Made by a program: the position numbers and the translations under genes
Shown here: in pieces, positions 8,278-16,220 of the stretch
Numbering within the stretch: the stretch's first letter is position 1
Layout of the letters: each line of letters opens with the position of its first letter
Origin: Microbispora hainanensis
GTDB lineage: Bacteria > Actinomycetota > Actinomycetes > Streptosporangiales > Streptosporangiaceae
Length of the DNA: 64,000 nucleotides
Direction of reading: 5' to 3'
Assembly (NCBI RefSeq): GCF_036186745.1
Contig: NZ_CP108086.1
Location: 5,394,001-5,458,000, forward strand
Notes under the pieces: model-generated
Seen by the model: the letters and a program-made list of their open reading frames with translations, nothing else
Database searches by the model: none
Told to the model about the DNA's origin: nothing

Positions 8278-9270
8278 TCAGCGGCCCCAGCGCAGCGCGG
8301 GTGTCTCCACCGGCGCGTCCCAGAGCCGGGTGAGCTCGCCGGTCAGCGAGCACGTCGTCACCGAGAAGCCTTGCATGTCGAGGCTGGTCACGTAGTTGCC
8401 GACCAGGCTGCGTACGGCCGTCGCGCCCTTCTCCCGAAGGTAGGCCTCCACCTCGGCGAAGACGATGTACAGCTCGATGAGCGGCGTGCCGCCCATGCCG
8501 TTGACCATGACGAGCGTCTCGCCGGACAGCGGCAGGTCGGCGTCGATCGCGTCCATGGCCGTACGGACGATCTCCCGGGCCTCGCGCATCGGGGCCCGGG
8601 TGCGGCCGGGCTCGCCGTGGATGCCGATGCCGAGCTCGATCTCCGTGTCGCCCAGCTCGAACGTGGGCTTGCCCGCGGCCGGGACCGTGCAGGGCGTCAG
8701 CGCCACCCCGAACGAGCGGCTGCGCTCGTTGACCTCCCGGGCGACCCGTGCCACCTCGGCCAGGGGCGCCCCGGTCTCGGCCAGCGCCCCGGCGATCTTC
8801 TCCACGAACAGCGTGGCCCCGGTGCCCCTGCGGCCCGCCGTGTAGAGGGAGTCCTGCACCGCCACGTCGTCGTTGACGAGCACGGTCGCGACCTCGACGC
8901 CTTCGTCGCCGCTCAGCTCGGCGGCCATCTCGAAGTTCAGCACGTCGCCCGTGTAGTTCTTCACGATGTGCAGCACGCCCGCGCCGCCGTCCACGCCCTT
9001 GGTCGCCTCGATGAGCTGGTCGGGGACGGGGGAGGTGAAGATCTCGCCGGGACAGGCCGCGTCGAGCATGCCGTAGCCGACGAACCCGCCGTGCAGCGGC
9101 TCGTGACCGGAACCGCCGCCGGAGACCAGGCCGACCTTGCCCTGCCGTGGGGCGTCGGCGCGGAAGACCACCTTGTTCTCGATGTCGACGCGGAGCGAGG
9201 GGTGCGCCGCGGCGATGCCGCGAAGCGCGTCGGTGACGACGGAGTCGACGCTGTTGATGAGCTTCTTCAT
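8278..9270 (-). CDS. dhaK: DhaK, dihydroxyacetone-binding kinase subunit
   Basis: 330 residues. Substrate-binding features are visible: [12 protein letters not shown] near residue 45, and the active-site histidine in [10 protein letters not shown] near residue 215, which binds dihydroxyacetone as a hemiaminal. GDVLNF and NDDVAV segments are also family hallmarks. The ATG at 9270 overlaps the glpF stop as ATGA, so translation is coupled. With DhaL and DhaM it forms the PEP-dependent kinase giving dihydroxyacetone phosphate for glycolysis. A longer upstream frame runs inside glpF and is not real. Confidence 0.95.
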   Translation of the reverse strand: MKKLINSVDSVVTDALRGIAAAHPSLRVDIENKVVFRADAPRQGKVGLVSGGGSGHEPLHGGFVGYGMLDAACPGEIFTSPVPDQLIEATKGVDGGAGVLHIVKNYTGDVLNFEMAAELSGDEGVEVATVLVNDDVAVQDSLYTAGRRGTGATLFVEKIAGALAETGAPLAEVARVAREVNERSRSFGVALTPCTVPAAGKPTFELGDTEIELGIGIHGEPGRTRAPMREAREIVRTAMDAIDADLPLSGETLVMVNGMGGTPLIELYIVFAEVEAYLREKGATAVRSLVGNYVTSLDMQGFSVTTCSLTGELTRLWDAPVETPALRWGR

Positions 9271-10037
9271 GATGCGGTCCCTACTGCCGTGGTCGTGCTC
9301 TCCAGCTTCGTCCTTCCTCGCGAGGCCGCAAGCGCCGTGTAGGCGAGTGCCCCGATCAGGCCGCCCGCGAACTCCCCGATGAAGTACGCCGGCACCTGGG
9401 CCCAGCTCGCCGAGCCGCCCCAGGCGGCGTCCACGAGGAACGGGCCGAGGTAGCGGGCCGGGTTGATCGCGGCTCCGGTCACCGGGCCCACGATGACGAT
9501 GATCGCGAAGACGATCGAGCCGATCGCCATCGGCGCCCATCCGGGTATGGCCCGCCGGTCGAGCACCCCGAAGATGACGAAGACCAGGATGAACGTGCCG
9601 ATCGCCTCGACCAGCGTGCCGCGGGCGAAGCCGACCTCGGCGGCGTACGCGGTGACGCCGCCTCCGGCGGCCTTGGCGGCGTCCGCGCCGAGCGTCGCGA
9701 AGATCCCGAGCGCGCCGGCGACCGCCCCGGCGGCCTGCGCCGCTACGTAGCCGGGCACCTCACGCCAGGGGAAGCGGCCGGTCGCGGCGAGGGCGACCGT
9801 GACCGCCGGATTGATGTGGGCGCCGGAGATGTGCCCGATGGCATAGACCGTGCCCACGATGACCAGCATGAACGCGAAGCTGATCATGCCGAGCTGGGCC
9901 ATGGAGAAGGGTGCCTGGGATCCGGCGGCGATGACCCCGGTGGCGGCGGCCGAGCCGGCGCCGACGTACACGAGGAAGGCGGTGCCGAGCAGTTCTGACA
10001 GGAGCTTCTGGAACGTGGAGGGGGGTGAGTCGTTCAT
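9267..10037 (-). CDS. glpF: MIP-family glycerol facilitator/aquaporin
   Basis: About 256 residues with six membrane helices and both half-helix motifs: [10 protein letters not shown] (NPA) after the second helix and [11 protein letters not shown] (NPAR) in the second half. This is a passive channel bringing glycerol, and possibly dihydroxyacetone, into the cell. The start at 10037 ([10 protein letters not shown]) is chosen over an in-frame ATG at 10088 because the longer form lacks a ribosome-binding site and would translate through the palindromic operator at 10063-10077. First gene of the glpF-dhaK-dhaL operon. Confidence 0.9.
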   Translation of the reverse strand: MNDSPPSTFQKLLSELLGTAFLVYVGAGSAAATGVIAAGSQAPFSMAQLGMISFAFMLVIVGTVYAIGHISGAHINPAVTVALAATGRFPWREVPGYVAAQAAGAVAGALGIFATLGADAAKAAGGGVTAYAAEVGFARGTLVEAIGTFILVFVIFGVLDRRAIPGWAPMAIGSIVFAIIVIVGPVTGAAINPARYLGPFLVDAAWGGSASWAQVPAYFIGEFAGGLIGALAYTALAASRGRTKLESTTTAVGTAS

Positions 10038-10062
10038 GAGACCGTCCAGATCGTGAACATCG

Positions 10063-10077
10063 TTCGATAATGTCGAA
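10063..10077. promoter_or_regulatory. IclR operator, glpF-dhaK-dhaL promoter
   Basis: TTCGATAATGTCGAA, extending to a perfect 17-base inverted repeat GTTCGATAATGTCGAAC at 10062-10078, about 25 bases upstream of the glpF start. It matches the TTCG-N7-CGAA site at 6692-6706 beside the iclR gene. Confidence 0.6.
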
Positions 10078-10254
10078 CGCGATTTCATAGAAGTTAAATC
10101 TGGAGGCCATCCACGTCAAGGGGTCGTCGGCGCTTCCCGCGCGGGAGCCGTCCACGGCATCCGTGTGAGGTGCGTCACTGCCGTTCATGGGCAGGCGGGC
10201 TGTCTCGTCTCTAGTGCCGAGCGCGACTTCATCAGCGCGACGAACAGAGACGAC

Positions 10255-10947
10255 ATGAAGATCTTCATCGCCGGGGCGTCCGGGGCGATCGGCACCCACC
10301 TCGTCACCCGGTTGGTGGCACGCGGCCATCAGGTGGTCGGCACGACCCGCTCGCAGGCCAAGACCGGGCCGCTGCGTGCACTGGGCGCCGAACCGGTCGC
10401 CGACGAGAACGGCCGGATCGAGCCGGACCCGCCCGGCGACGCCGCGGAGGCCGTGGCCGCGCTGCGCCACGTGGAGGATGCTGTGACCGGCATCACCTGG
10501 GCCGACGGCATCGTGCTCCGTTACGGTTCCTTCTACGGCCCCGGGACGGGCCTCAGCGCCGCGCCGGACGCGGTCATGACCGGGCAGATCCGCAAGCGGA
10601 GGTTCCCCATCATCGGCAGCGGCGACGGCGTGTGGTCGCTGGTGCACATCGCCGATGCCGCGGCGGCCACCGTCGCGGCCGTCGAGAAAGGCGAGACCGG
10701 GATCTACCACGTCGCCGACGACGACCCGGCTCCGGTGCGCGTCTGGCTGCCCTACCTGGCCCGTACGCTCGGCGCCGGACCGCCGCGCCGGGTGCCGGCC
10801 TGGCTCGCCCGCCCGCTGGCCGGCGAGGGGGCGGTCGACATGATGACACGGGCCCGCGGGATCTCAAGCGAGAAGACCAAGCGCGAACTCGGGTGGGCGC
10901 CGCGGCACCCGAGCTGGCGCACCGGGTTCGTCGACGGATTGAGCTGA
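10255..10947 (+). CDS. NAD-dependent epimerase/dehydratase-like protein lacking its central region
   Basis: 230 residues from the ATG at 10255. The N-terminus has an intact Rossmann motif (IFIAGASGAIGTHL) and the C-terminal half is typical of extended SDR enzymes (VLRYGSFYGPGTGLS, then VHIADAAAATVAAVE). Relatives are about 310 residues; here the sequence passes from GAEPVADENG to the segment before VLRYG, missing roughly 80 residues that include the usual catalytic Tyr-x-x-x-Lys. The deletion is in frame, so a protein may be made but is unlikely to be catalytic. It precedes the ECF41 sigma gene by 6 bases; ECF41 factors are commonly linked to carboxymuconolactone decarboxylases, oxidoreductases and epimerases. 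Confidence 0.7.
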   Translation: MKIFIAGASGAIGTHLVTRLVARGHQVVGTTRSQAKTGPLRALGAEPVADENGRIEPDPPGDAAEAVAALRHVEDAVTGITWADGIVLRYGSFYGPGTGLSAAPDAVMTGQIRKRRFPIIGSGDGVWSLVHIADAAAATVAAVEKGETGIYHVADDDPAPVRVWLPYLARTLGAGPPRRVPAWLARPLAGEGAVDMMTRARGISSEKTKRELGWAPRHPSWRTGFVDGLS

Positions 10948-10953
10948 CCCGGC

Positions 10954-11880
10954 ATGTCCACCTCTGACCTGTACGGCGAGCTGCGGCCGCGCGCCTTCGC
11001 CATCGCCTACCAGATGCTCGGCAGCGTCGGCGAAGCCGAAGACGTGGTGCAGGAGGCGTTCCTGCGGCTGCACCAGACCCAGAGCGGAGGCGAGACGATC
11101 GCCTCACCACGGGCCTACATCGCCACCCTGGTCACCCGGCTGGCCATCGACCAGTTGCGCTCGGCACGCGTACGGCGGGAGCGCTACATCGGCGAGTGGC
11201 TGCCGGAACCGCTCGCCACCGATCCCACGCCGGGCGAGCACGCCGAGACCGCCGACTCGCTGTCGCTGGCCGTCCTGGTGCTGCTGGAAAGCCTGACGCC
11301 ACAGCAGCGGGCCGCGTTCCTGCTTCGCGAGGTCTTCGACTATCCGTACGCGGAGGTCGCCGAGATCGTCGGCACCGACGTGGACAGCACGCGGCACCTG
11401 GTCGCCCGCGCCCGCGGCCACCTCCGGCAGCGCCGCCCGCGCTATCACGCCTCCCGGCAGCAGCGGCAGGAGCTCGCCGGGCGCTTCTTCGCCGCCGTCG
11501 AGCACGGCGACCTGCGCGCGCTGGAAGAGCTGCTGGCGCAGGACGTGGCGATGCACGGCGACGGCGGCGGCAAGGTGCCGGCGCTGGGACGTCCGCTCAA
11601 CGGACGCCTGCGCGTGGCGCGCGTCCTGGCGGCGATGGCGCCCCTGCTGGCCCGTGCCGGCGGTGTGCGCTTCCATCTCACGCAGGTCAACGGCCAGCCG
11701 GGGGCCCTGGTCTACGACGCCCGCGACCTGCTGGTCGGGGTGATGGGACTGGACATCGCCGACGGCCGGATCCAGACCATCCACTCCATCGTCAACCCCG
11801 ACAAGCTCCAGCATTTCGACCGGGTCGGCGACCTCGGCGCCCTGGTCCGCGCAAGCCACGGGGGCACCTGGAAGGGCTGA
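10954..11880 (+). CDS. ECF41-type RNA polymerase sigma factor (SigJ-like)
   Basis: 308 residues. Region 2 (residues 5-75; AYQMLGSVGEAEDVVQEAFL), region 4 (105-165; LTPQQRAAFLLREVFDYPY) and a C-terminal SnoaL-like domain. The extension carries the NGQPGA and NPDKL motifs by which ECF41 factors control their own activity in place of a classic anti-sigma factor. It sits directly behind the epimerase-like gene and ahead of doxX, so the three probably form one unit. No ECF41 promoter (TGTCACA with CGTC) could be found confidently upstream. Confidence 0.9.
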   Translation: MSTSDLYGELRPRAFAIAYQMLGSVGEAEDVVQEAFLRLHQTQSGGETIASPRAYIATLVTRLAIDQLRSARVRRERYIGEWLPEPLATDPTPGEHAETADSLSLAVLVLLESLTPQQRAAFLLREVFDYPYAEVAEIVGTDVDSTRHLVARARGHLRQRRPRYHASRQQRQELAGRFFAAVEHGDLRALEELLAQDVAMHGDGGGKVPALGRPLNGRLRVARVLAAMAPLLARAGGVRFHLTQVNGQPGALVYDARDLLVGVMGLDIADGRIQTIHSIVNPDKLQHFDRVGDLGALVRASHGGTWKG

Positions 11881-11940
11881 TCTCGCCGGGCACACGGGGC
11901 TGACGACCCCCGGCGGTCCCCAGCGCCGGCCCCCGGCGAC

Positions 11941-12131
11941 GAGCGGCCCGCCGTCGGAACCGGCCGAGCATGGCGCTCGCATCGCGCGATGCGAGCGAGC
12001 GGCGCTGTCCCCGAACCGGCTGAGCCAGGTGCCCTGCATTGCTGATGCGATCGAGCGGCGCCGTCCCCGAACCGGCCGAGCCAGGCGCCTGCATCGCTGA
12101 TGCGGCCGAGCGGTGCCGTCGCCGGACCCGG
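11941..12131. repeat. 56-bp imperfect tandem repeat, three and a half copies
   Basis: Units beginning GAGCGG start at 11941, 11997, 12053 and 12108 (the last partial). Each contains an AACCGG-GAGC core and a GCAT...GATGCG inverted segment; in the first unit this is a perfect 22-base palindrome at 11975-11996. The array fills the 375-base gap between the sigma factor and doxX. It could act as a transcription attenuator, or as a repeat array with no function. Confidence 0.7.
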
Positions 12132-12256
12132 CACCGTCCGGCAGCCGCCGGAAACCACCGGTTCAACCGCCGCCGGACGCCCGGCGGCCTCTGTTCCATC
12201 CGCGCCCCTGGGCCCTTCCACGACGTTCGTACCCTTGATCACGACTGGACGACTCG

Positions 12257-12451
12257 ATGAACCTCGCACTGTGGATCGTTGCCGGACTGCTGGCCGTGGT
12301 GGCCCTGGCCGGTGGTGCCATCAAGGCATTCACGCCGAAGGAGAAGCTCGCCGCGACCCCAGGTGGAGCATGGACGCGAAGCGTCAGCGCCGGGGGAGTC
12401 AAGACCCTCGGCGTCCTGGAGATCCTCGCCGCGGCCGGCTTCACACTGCCC
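12257..12451 (+). pseudogene. DoxX-family membrane protein, 5' part, interrupted by IS110
   Basis: Start at ATG 12257. Encodes the first membrane helix (WIVAGLLAVVALAGGAIKAF) and the second (TLGVLEILAAAGFTLP), typical of four-helix DoxX-like proteins of about 120 residues. Homology stops at Leu-Pro (ctgccc, 12446-12451), where the IS110 element begins; the frame then reads on into the element. The rest lies at 13897-14088. Without the insertion the two parts join in frame as FTLP-PATG. Confidence 0.8.
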
Positions 12452-12674
12452 TACCTTCTTGAGTGCGAGCGCGCTCCGGTTGGTGTAGAAGATCGGGGTG
12501 TGCGAACGAGGCAGGGATGGCTCTCACGCTGGCTGCCCTCGATGGCAAGGGAGGCTCGGCCCCCTGCCTCGTCGCTTCTCCTTGACCGCTGATTAGGCAC
12601 TGCGATTGATCGCTATGTAGGGCATGGACGGCGAGGAGAGGCTGCATGGCAGTGACGGGAGAGGAAGGAGTGGC
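12452..12674 (+). ncRNA. Candidate bridge-RNA region of the IS110 element
   Basis: Non-coding left end upstream of the transposase. IS110-group elements such as IS621 transcribe a bridge RNA from this position, whose loops pair with target and donor DNA. Here CTTGAC-N5-ATTAGGCA (12581-12599) resembles CTTGAC-N6-ATTAGGCA at the right terminus (13876-13895), as expected if one loop carries donor-specific guide sequence. CTGCCC at 12533-12538 also occurs in the left target flank (CACTGCCC). RNA structure and boundaries are not established. Confidence 0.4.
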
Positions 12675-13880
12675 ATGGCCGTCGCTGTAGGTATCGACGT
12701 TTCCAAGGAGTTCCACTGGGCCGAGATCAAGGTCGCTGAGACCGGGAAGGTGCTGCTCAGCCGCCGCTTCGACAACGCCCCCGGTGCCATTGGCGAGCTG
12801 ATCGAGCACATCACCGTCGCGCAGGCCGAGCACGGCCCGGCCACTGTCGGGATCGACGTGCTGGGTGGTATCGCCGGCCTGCTGGAGGCGATGCTGCTGC
12901 ACGCGGGCCTTGCCGTGGTCCATGTGCCGGGGATGGCGGTCAACCGGGCACGGCGCGCCACCGTGGGCGGGGAGCGCAAGAGCGACCCCAAGGACGCCCG
13001 CGTGATCGCCGATCAGGTGCGCATGCGCGATGACCTGCGACCAGTGCAGCCGGGCCGGGAACTGGACGCCGAACTGCGGCTGCTGGTCGGCCGGCGTGCG
13101 GAGCTGGTCACCGACGCCACCCGGCGGGCCGCCCGCCTGCGGGATCTGCTCACCTCGATCCACCCCGGCCTGGAGCGAGTGGTCGATGTCACCGGCAAGC
13201 TCGGTCTCCACCTGCTGACCCGCTTTGTCACTCCGGCCGAGATCCGCGACGCCGGGCTGGAGGACGTACTGGCCCATCTGCGCCAGGTGCGGCATGTGAA
13301 GGCGTCGATGGTCCGAGCGCTGGCCGAGGCGGCGATCGACGCCGCGGCAGCCCAGCACATCGCCGTCCCCGGGCAGACGGTGGCTGCGGACATCATCCGC
13401 GACCTGGCGGCCGAAGCGCTGGCCGGACGTGAACGGCTGGCCCAGCTCGATGCGCGCATCCAGGAGGTGCTGGCGCGCCACCCTGATGCGGCCCTCATCC
13501 TCAGCCTGCCGGGGATGGGGGCGACCCTGACTGCGGAGTTCCTCGCCGAAACCGGCGGCATTGCCCGATTCGCCAGCCCCGACCAGCTCGCCTCGGCCGC
13601 GGGCCTGGCCCCGGTGCTCAAGCAGTCGGGCAAGGTCCGCTACTTGCAGCGCGCCACGGCAGGCAACAAGGCCCTCAAGCGGGTCTTCTACCAGTCGGCC
13701 TTCATCGCTATCAGCTGCGACCCGGCCAGCCGGGCCTTCTACGACCGCAAACGCGCCGCAGGCAAACGGCATCACCAGGCCCTCATCGCCCTGGCCCGCC
13801 GCCGTGTCAACGTCCTGCACGCGATTCTGCGGCACAGGAGGCCGTACGACCCTAGCCATGTCCGGGCTGCGGTGGCTTGA
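12675..13880 (+). CDS. IS110-family transposase (DEDD recombinase)
   Basis: 401 residues. The start at ATG 12675 follows GGAAGGAG by 4 bases. The N-terminal RuvC-like DEDD domain shows VGIDVSK (first Asp), VGIDVLGG (second acidic position, Asp where Glu is common) and KSDPKDARVIAD (last two Asp). The C-terminal Tnp_20 domain has SLPGMGATLTAEF and GLAPVLKQSGK with the serine used for strand attack. No frameshift is present, so the element may be active. The protein would act with the RNA transcribed from the upstream end. Confidence 0.95.
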   Translation: MAVAVGIDVSKEFHWAEIKVAETGKVLLSRRFDNAPGAIGELIEHITVAQAEHGPATVGIDVLGGIAGLLEAMLLHAGLAVVHVPGMAVNRARRATVGGERKSDPKDARVIADQVRMRDDLRPVQPGRELDAELRLLVGRRAELVTDATRRAARLRDLLTSIHPGLERVVDVTGKLGLHLLTRFVTPAEIRDAGLEDVLAHLRQVRHVKASMVRALAEAAIDAAAAQHIAVPGQTVAADIIRDLAAEALAGRERLAQLDARIQEVLARHPDAALILSLPGMGATLTAEFLAETGGIARFASPDQLASAAGLAPVLKQSGKVRYLQRATAGNKALKRVFYQSAFIAISCDPASRAFYDRKRAAGKRHHQALIALARRRVNVLHAILRHRRPYDPSHVRAAVA

Positions 13881-13896
13881 CAAAAGCATTAGGCAG

Positions 13897-14088
13897 CCCC
13901 CCGCGACCGGCATCGCACCGGTGCTGGTGCCGGTGACCGCGCTCTGCTGGATCGCGCTGATGGTCGGCGCGATGATCACGCACGGCCGTCGCGGCGAGCT
14001 CCGGTTCGCGGCGCTGAACCTGGCCTACCTCGCGCTCGCCGTTTTCGTCGCCTGGGGCCGCTTCGGCCCCGGCGCCTTCACCGGCTGA
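13897..14088 (+). pseudogene. DoxX-family membrane protein, 3' part, after IS110
   Basis: Encodes PATGIAPVLVPVTALCW onward: the third and fourth membrane helices with the usual MVGAMITHGRRGE link, ending at 14088. It continues the frame broken at 12451 and has no own start. Four-helix DoxX proteins are associated with redox and quinone functions in some actinobacteria, and here with an ECF41 sigma factor. Confidence 0.75.
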
Positions 14089-14171
14089 CCGCCGGCTTCC
14101 AGGGCGATGCCGGGGGGCCGGACCGGCGGGCTCGGTCCTGCCCCCGGCGCGGCCCCCGGCGCGACGCTTGC

Positions 14172-14204
14172 CGGACCACGGTCGGACCACGGTCGGACCA
14201 CGGT
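14172..14204. repeat. 11-bp tandem repeat, three copies
   Basis: Three exact copies of CGGACCACGGT. Confidence 0.85.
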
Positions 14205-14235
14205 CGGCCCGCCGCCGGACCACATGTCCCTGCTG

Positions 14236-14303
14236 ACCGCACGCCTCTGCCAACCGCACGCCCCTGTCAACCGCACGCCTCTGCCGACCGCACGCCCCTG
14301 CCG
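14236..14303. repeat. 17-bp tandem repeat, four copies
   Basis: Four copies of ACCGCACGCCYCTGYCR (start points 14236, 14253, 14270, 14287), directly head to tail without spacers. Alternate copies share the same base at the variable position, suggesting stepwise duplication. Confidence 0.85.
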
Positions 14304-14507
14304 TTCGTGGGCGTGTGCTCCCCGCGCGCCGGCGTCTACTCCCGCTGCCGGTGCCGAGGCCGCGGCCAACGCCGGAGGAAAACGTTCGAGCGCCGCGCTG
14401 TCGCCGGCGGGAAAACCGTTTGAGCCTGCCGTACGCGCTCTCGTAGGGTGCCTGCGGCCCATCGCAGTGAGGACAGAGGACATAACCGCGTGACCCCGCC
14501 CGCTCTG

Positions 14508-14631
14508 TAGACCTGACACCTTCTTCCGCTCACCTTCACGCCGACCGTTCCGTCGGCTCTGCCGGGCTGCCCGCGTGCGCCCGGTCATGCAGCGTTTGGG
14601 GCCGCGCGCAATCGGCCTCGTGTCAGGTCTA
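14508..14631 (+). promoter_or_regulatory. Long-range inverted repeat in the DUF1062 leader
   Basis: TAGACCTGACAC at 14508-14519 is perfectly complementary to GTGTCAGGTCTA at 14620-14631, enclosing 100 bases and ending 8 bases before the ATG at 14640. If the region is transcribed, the 12-bp stem would bring the ribosome-binding site near the base of a closed hairpin. It could also be the ends of a small lost element. No known riboswitch class is recognised. Confidence 0.4.
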
Positions 14632-14639
14632 GAGAGATC

Positions 14640-15200
14640 ATGTCTTCACAACCTCATATCGTGCTGCCCTGGGTCGTCCGCCGGACCAGGCTGCCTCTGC
14701 TGTCGTCGCGGTGCGTGGACTGCCGGTCGGAGTCCGCCACCACCGGCGAGGGCAGGTTCCGCGTCAACGCCAACGGCAAGCTGCTGGACGTGTGGCTGCT
14801 GGTCCGCTGCGTGTCCTGCGACCGCACGAGCAAGCTCAACGTGCACGAACGGGCGCCGGTCGCCTCGTTCGACCCGGCCGAGCTGGAGCGCTACCACGCC
14901 AACGATCCGGAGCTGGTGGCGTCCACGCTGCTCGATCCGCTGTTCGCCCGGCGCAACCGCGTCGCTCTCGATTGGACGGGGGCCTGGCGGCTGGACACCC
15001 CGTCGGCATGGCTCGACGAGGGGTGGCCCGTCCGGGTGGAGGTCGTCTTCGACGATCCGGTGCCGGTGCGCCCGGAGCGGCTCATCGCGCAGGGGCTCGG
15101 CCTCAGCAGGAACGAGATGCTGCGCCGGGTCAAGTGCGACGTTCCGCCGCGCCGTACGACGAGCACCGGGTTCGCCTTCACCGTGCTGCCCGGGGACTGA
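14640..15200 (+). CDS. DUF1062-family protein
   Basis: 186 residues, start behind a short AGAGAG ribosome-binding site. Two CxxC pairs (CVDC near residue 28 and CVSC near residue 60) probably hold one zinc ion in an N-terminal ribbon. The following helices contain the conserved stretches of DUF1062 (ERYHANDPELV, WLDEGWPVRV, GLGLSRNEMLRRV). The family is found in actinobacteria and firmicutes with no known function. It stands alone behind the inverted-repeat leader. Confidence 0.8.
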   Translation: MSSQPHIVLPWVVRRTRLPLLSSRCVDCRSESATTGEGRFRVNANGKLLDVWLLVRCVSCDRTSKLNVHERAPVASFDPAELERYHANDPELVASTLLDPLFARRNRVALDWTGAWRLDTPSAWLDEGWPVRVEVVFDDPVPVRPERLIAQGLGLSRNEMLRRVKCDVPPRRTTSTGFAFTVLPGD

Positions 15201-15446
15201 CCGGATGTAGCCGCGGCGCGTGAGCCGGACGGGGGCGGTTCCGGAGGCCCGGAGCCGCCCCCGGACGCGTACGGAGCGAGGCCCGGCCCGGCCGCGCGGT
15301 GGTTCCGGGGCTCGGAGTGCCCGCCGTGTCTGGCGTCGCACGCATGATTTGGACGATCATCGTCGCGTACGTTCACCCGCGTCTGATATGGCGTTCCGGG
15401 GGGCGGGTGTAGGAGTATCGCAGGGGCCTGAGTCATGGGAGGCGTT

Positions 15447-16220
15447 GTGTCGGTGTTGCGTGATCTGGTGGACGGCATCCGGAGCGGGGGGATCGAGGTG
15501 CTCGACCTCACCGCGCCGCTGAGCGACAAGACGCCGATCCTGTTGCTGCCGGAGCCCTTCGGGCAGACGGTGCCGTTCTCGATGCAGGAGATCAGCCGAT
15601 ACGACGACCGCGGCCCGGCCTGGTATTGGAACAACTTCACCACGGGCGAGCACACCGGCACGCACTTCGACGCGCCGGTCCACTGGGTGACCGGACGCGA
15701 CGGCGAGGACGTGTCGCAGGTGGCCCCCGCCAAGCTGATCGCGCCCGCCGTGGTGCTCGACTTCAGCGCCCAGTCGGCCGCCGACCCCGACTTCCTGCTG
15801 GAGGTCGACCACGTCAAGGCATGGGAGGCCGAGCACGGGCCGCTGCCCGACGGCGGCTGGCTGCTCTACCGCACCGGGTGGGACGCCCGCGCCCAAGACC
15901 AGGCGGAGTTTCTGAACGCCGACGAGACCGGGCCGCACACGCCGGGCATGTCCATCGACTGCGCCCGCTACCTTGCCGAGGAGACCCCGATCACGGGCAT
16001 CGGCGTGGAGACCGTCGGCACCGACGCGGGCGCGGCCCACTCCTTCGACCCCCCCTTCCCCTGCCACTCCTTCCTGCTCGGCGCCGGGAAGTACGGCCTG
16101 ACGCAGTTGCGCAATCTCGACCGGCTGCCGCCCACCGGAGCGGTGGTGGTCGCCGGGCCGCTGCCGATCGTCGGCGGCTCGGGCAGCCCGGTCCGCGTGC
16201 TCGCGCTGGTGGAGCGGTGA
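15447..16220 (+). CDS. Cyclase-family metal hydrolase (kynurenine-formamidase fold)
   Basis: 257 residues. The metal-binding signature HTGTHFDAPVHW (HxGTHxDxPxH) near residue 75 marks this fold, which in relatives hydrolyses formylkynurenine, isatin or cyclic amides using Mn or Zn. A GTG at 15447 is chosen because GGGAGG lies 4 bases upstream; the ATG at 15435 has no ribosome-binding site. It overlaps the downstream ThDP-enzyme gene by GTGA, so the two products are made together. Large size and the C-terminal tail (GPLPIVGGSGSPVR) place it with bacterial cyclases of uncertain substrate. Confidence 0.8.
   Translation: MSVLRDLVDGIRSGGIEVLDLTAPLSDKTPILLLPEPFGQTVPFSMQEISRYDDRGPAWYWNNFTTGEHTGTHFDAPVHWVTGRDGEDVSQVAPAKLIAPAVVLDFSAQSAADPDFLLEVDHVKAWEAEHGPLPDGGWLLYRTGWDARAQDQAEFLNADETGPHTPGMSIDCARYLAEETPITGIGVETVGTDAGAAHSFDPPFPCHSFLLGAGKYGLTQLRNLDRLPPTGAVVVAGPLPIVGGSGSPVRVLALVER

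Larger units (their letters stand above)
12452..13896 (+). mobile_element. IS110-family insertion sequence inside doxX
   Basis: About 1445 bp. The ends are inferred from the doxX frame: left flank ...CACACTGCCC and right flank CCCCCCGCGACC..., which rejoin into a continuous reading frame. No inverted terminal repeats are seen, as expected for IS110. The run of C at the junction makes the exact boundary uncertain by a few bases. The element has a 223-base non-coding left part and one transposase gene. ATTAGGCA occurs both in the non-coding left part (12592-12599) and at the right terminus (13888-13895). Confidence 0.75.
14089..14639. other. 550-base gene-free stretch with short repeats and an inverted repeat
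   Basis: No convincing gene. The stretch holds an 11-base tandem repeat (14172-14204), a 17-base tandem repeat (14236-14303) and a 12-base inverted repeat (14508-14519 with 14620-14631) ending just before the DUF1062 gene. The rest shows no homology I recognise. Confidence 0.6.

Noticed and set aside
10954-11880. ECF41-type promoter upstream of the SDR gene
   Set aside because: Partial GTCAC and CGTC strings occur but at the wrong spacing.
14236-14303. Possible CRISPR array
   Set aside because: Units are directly adjacent with no spacers and no cas genes nearby. The arrays at 50786-50855 fail for the same reason.
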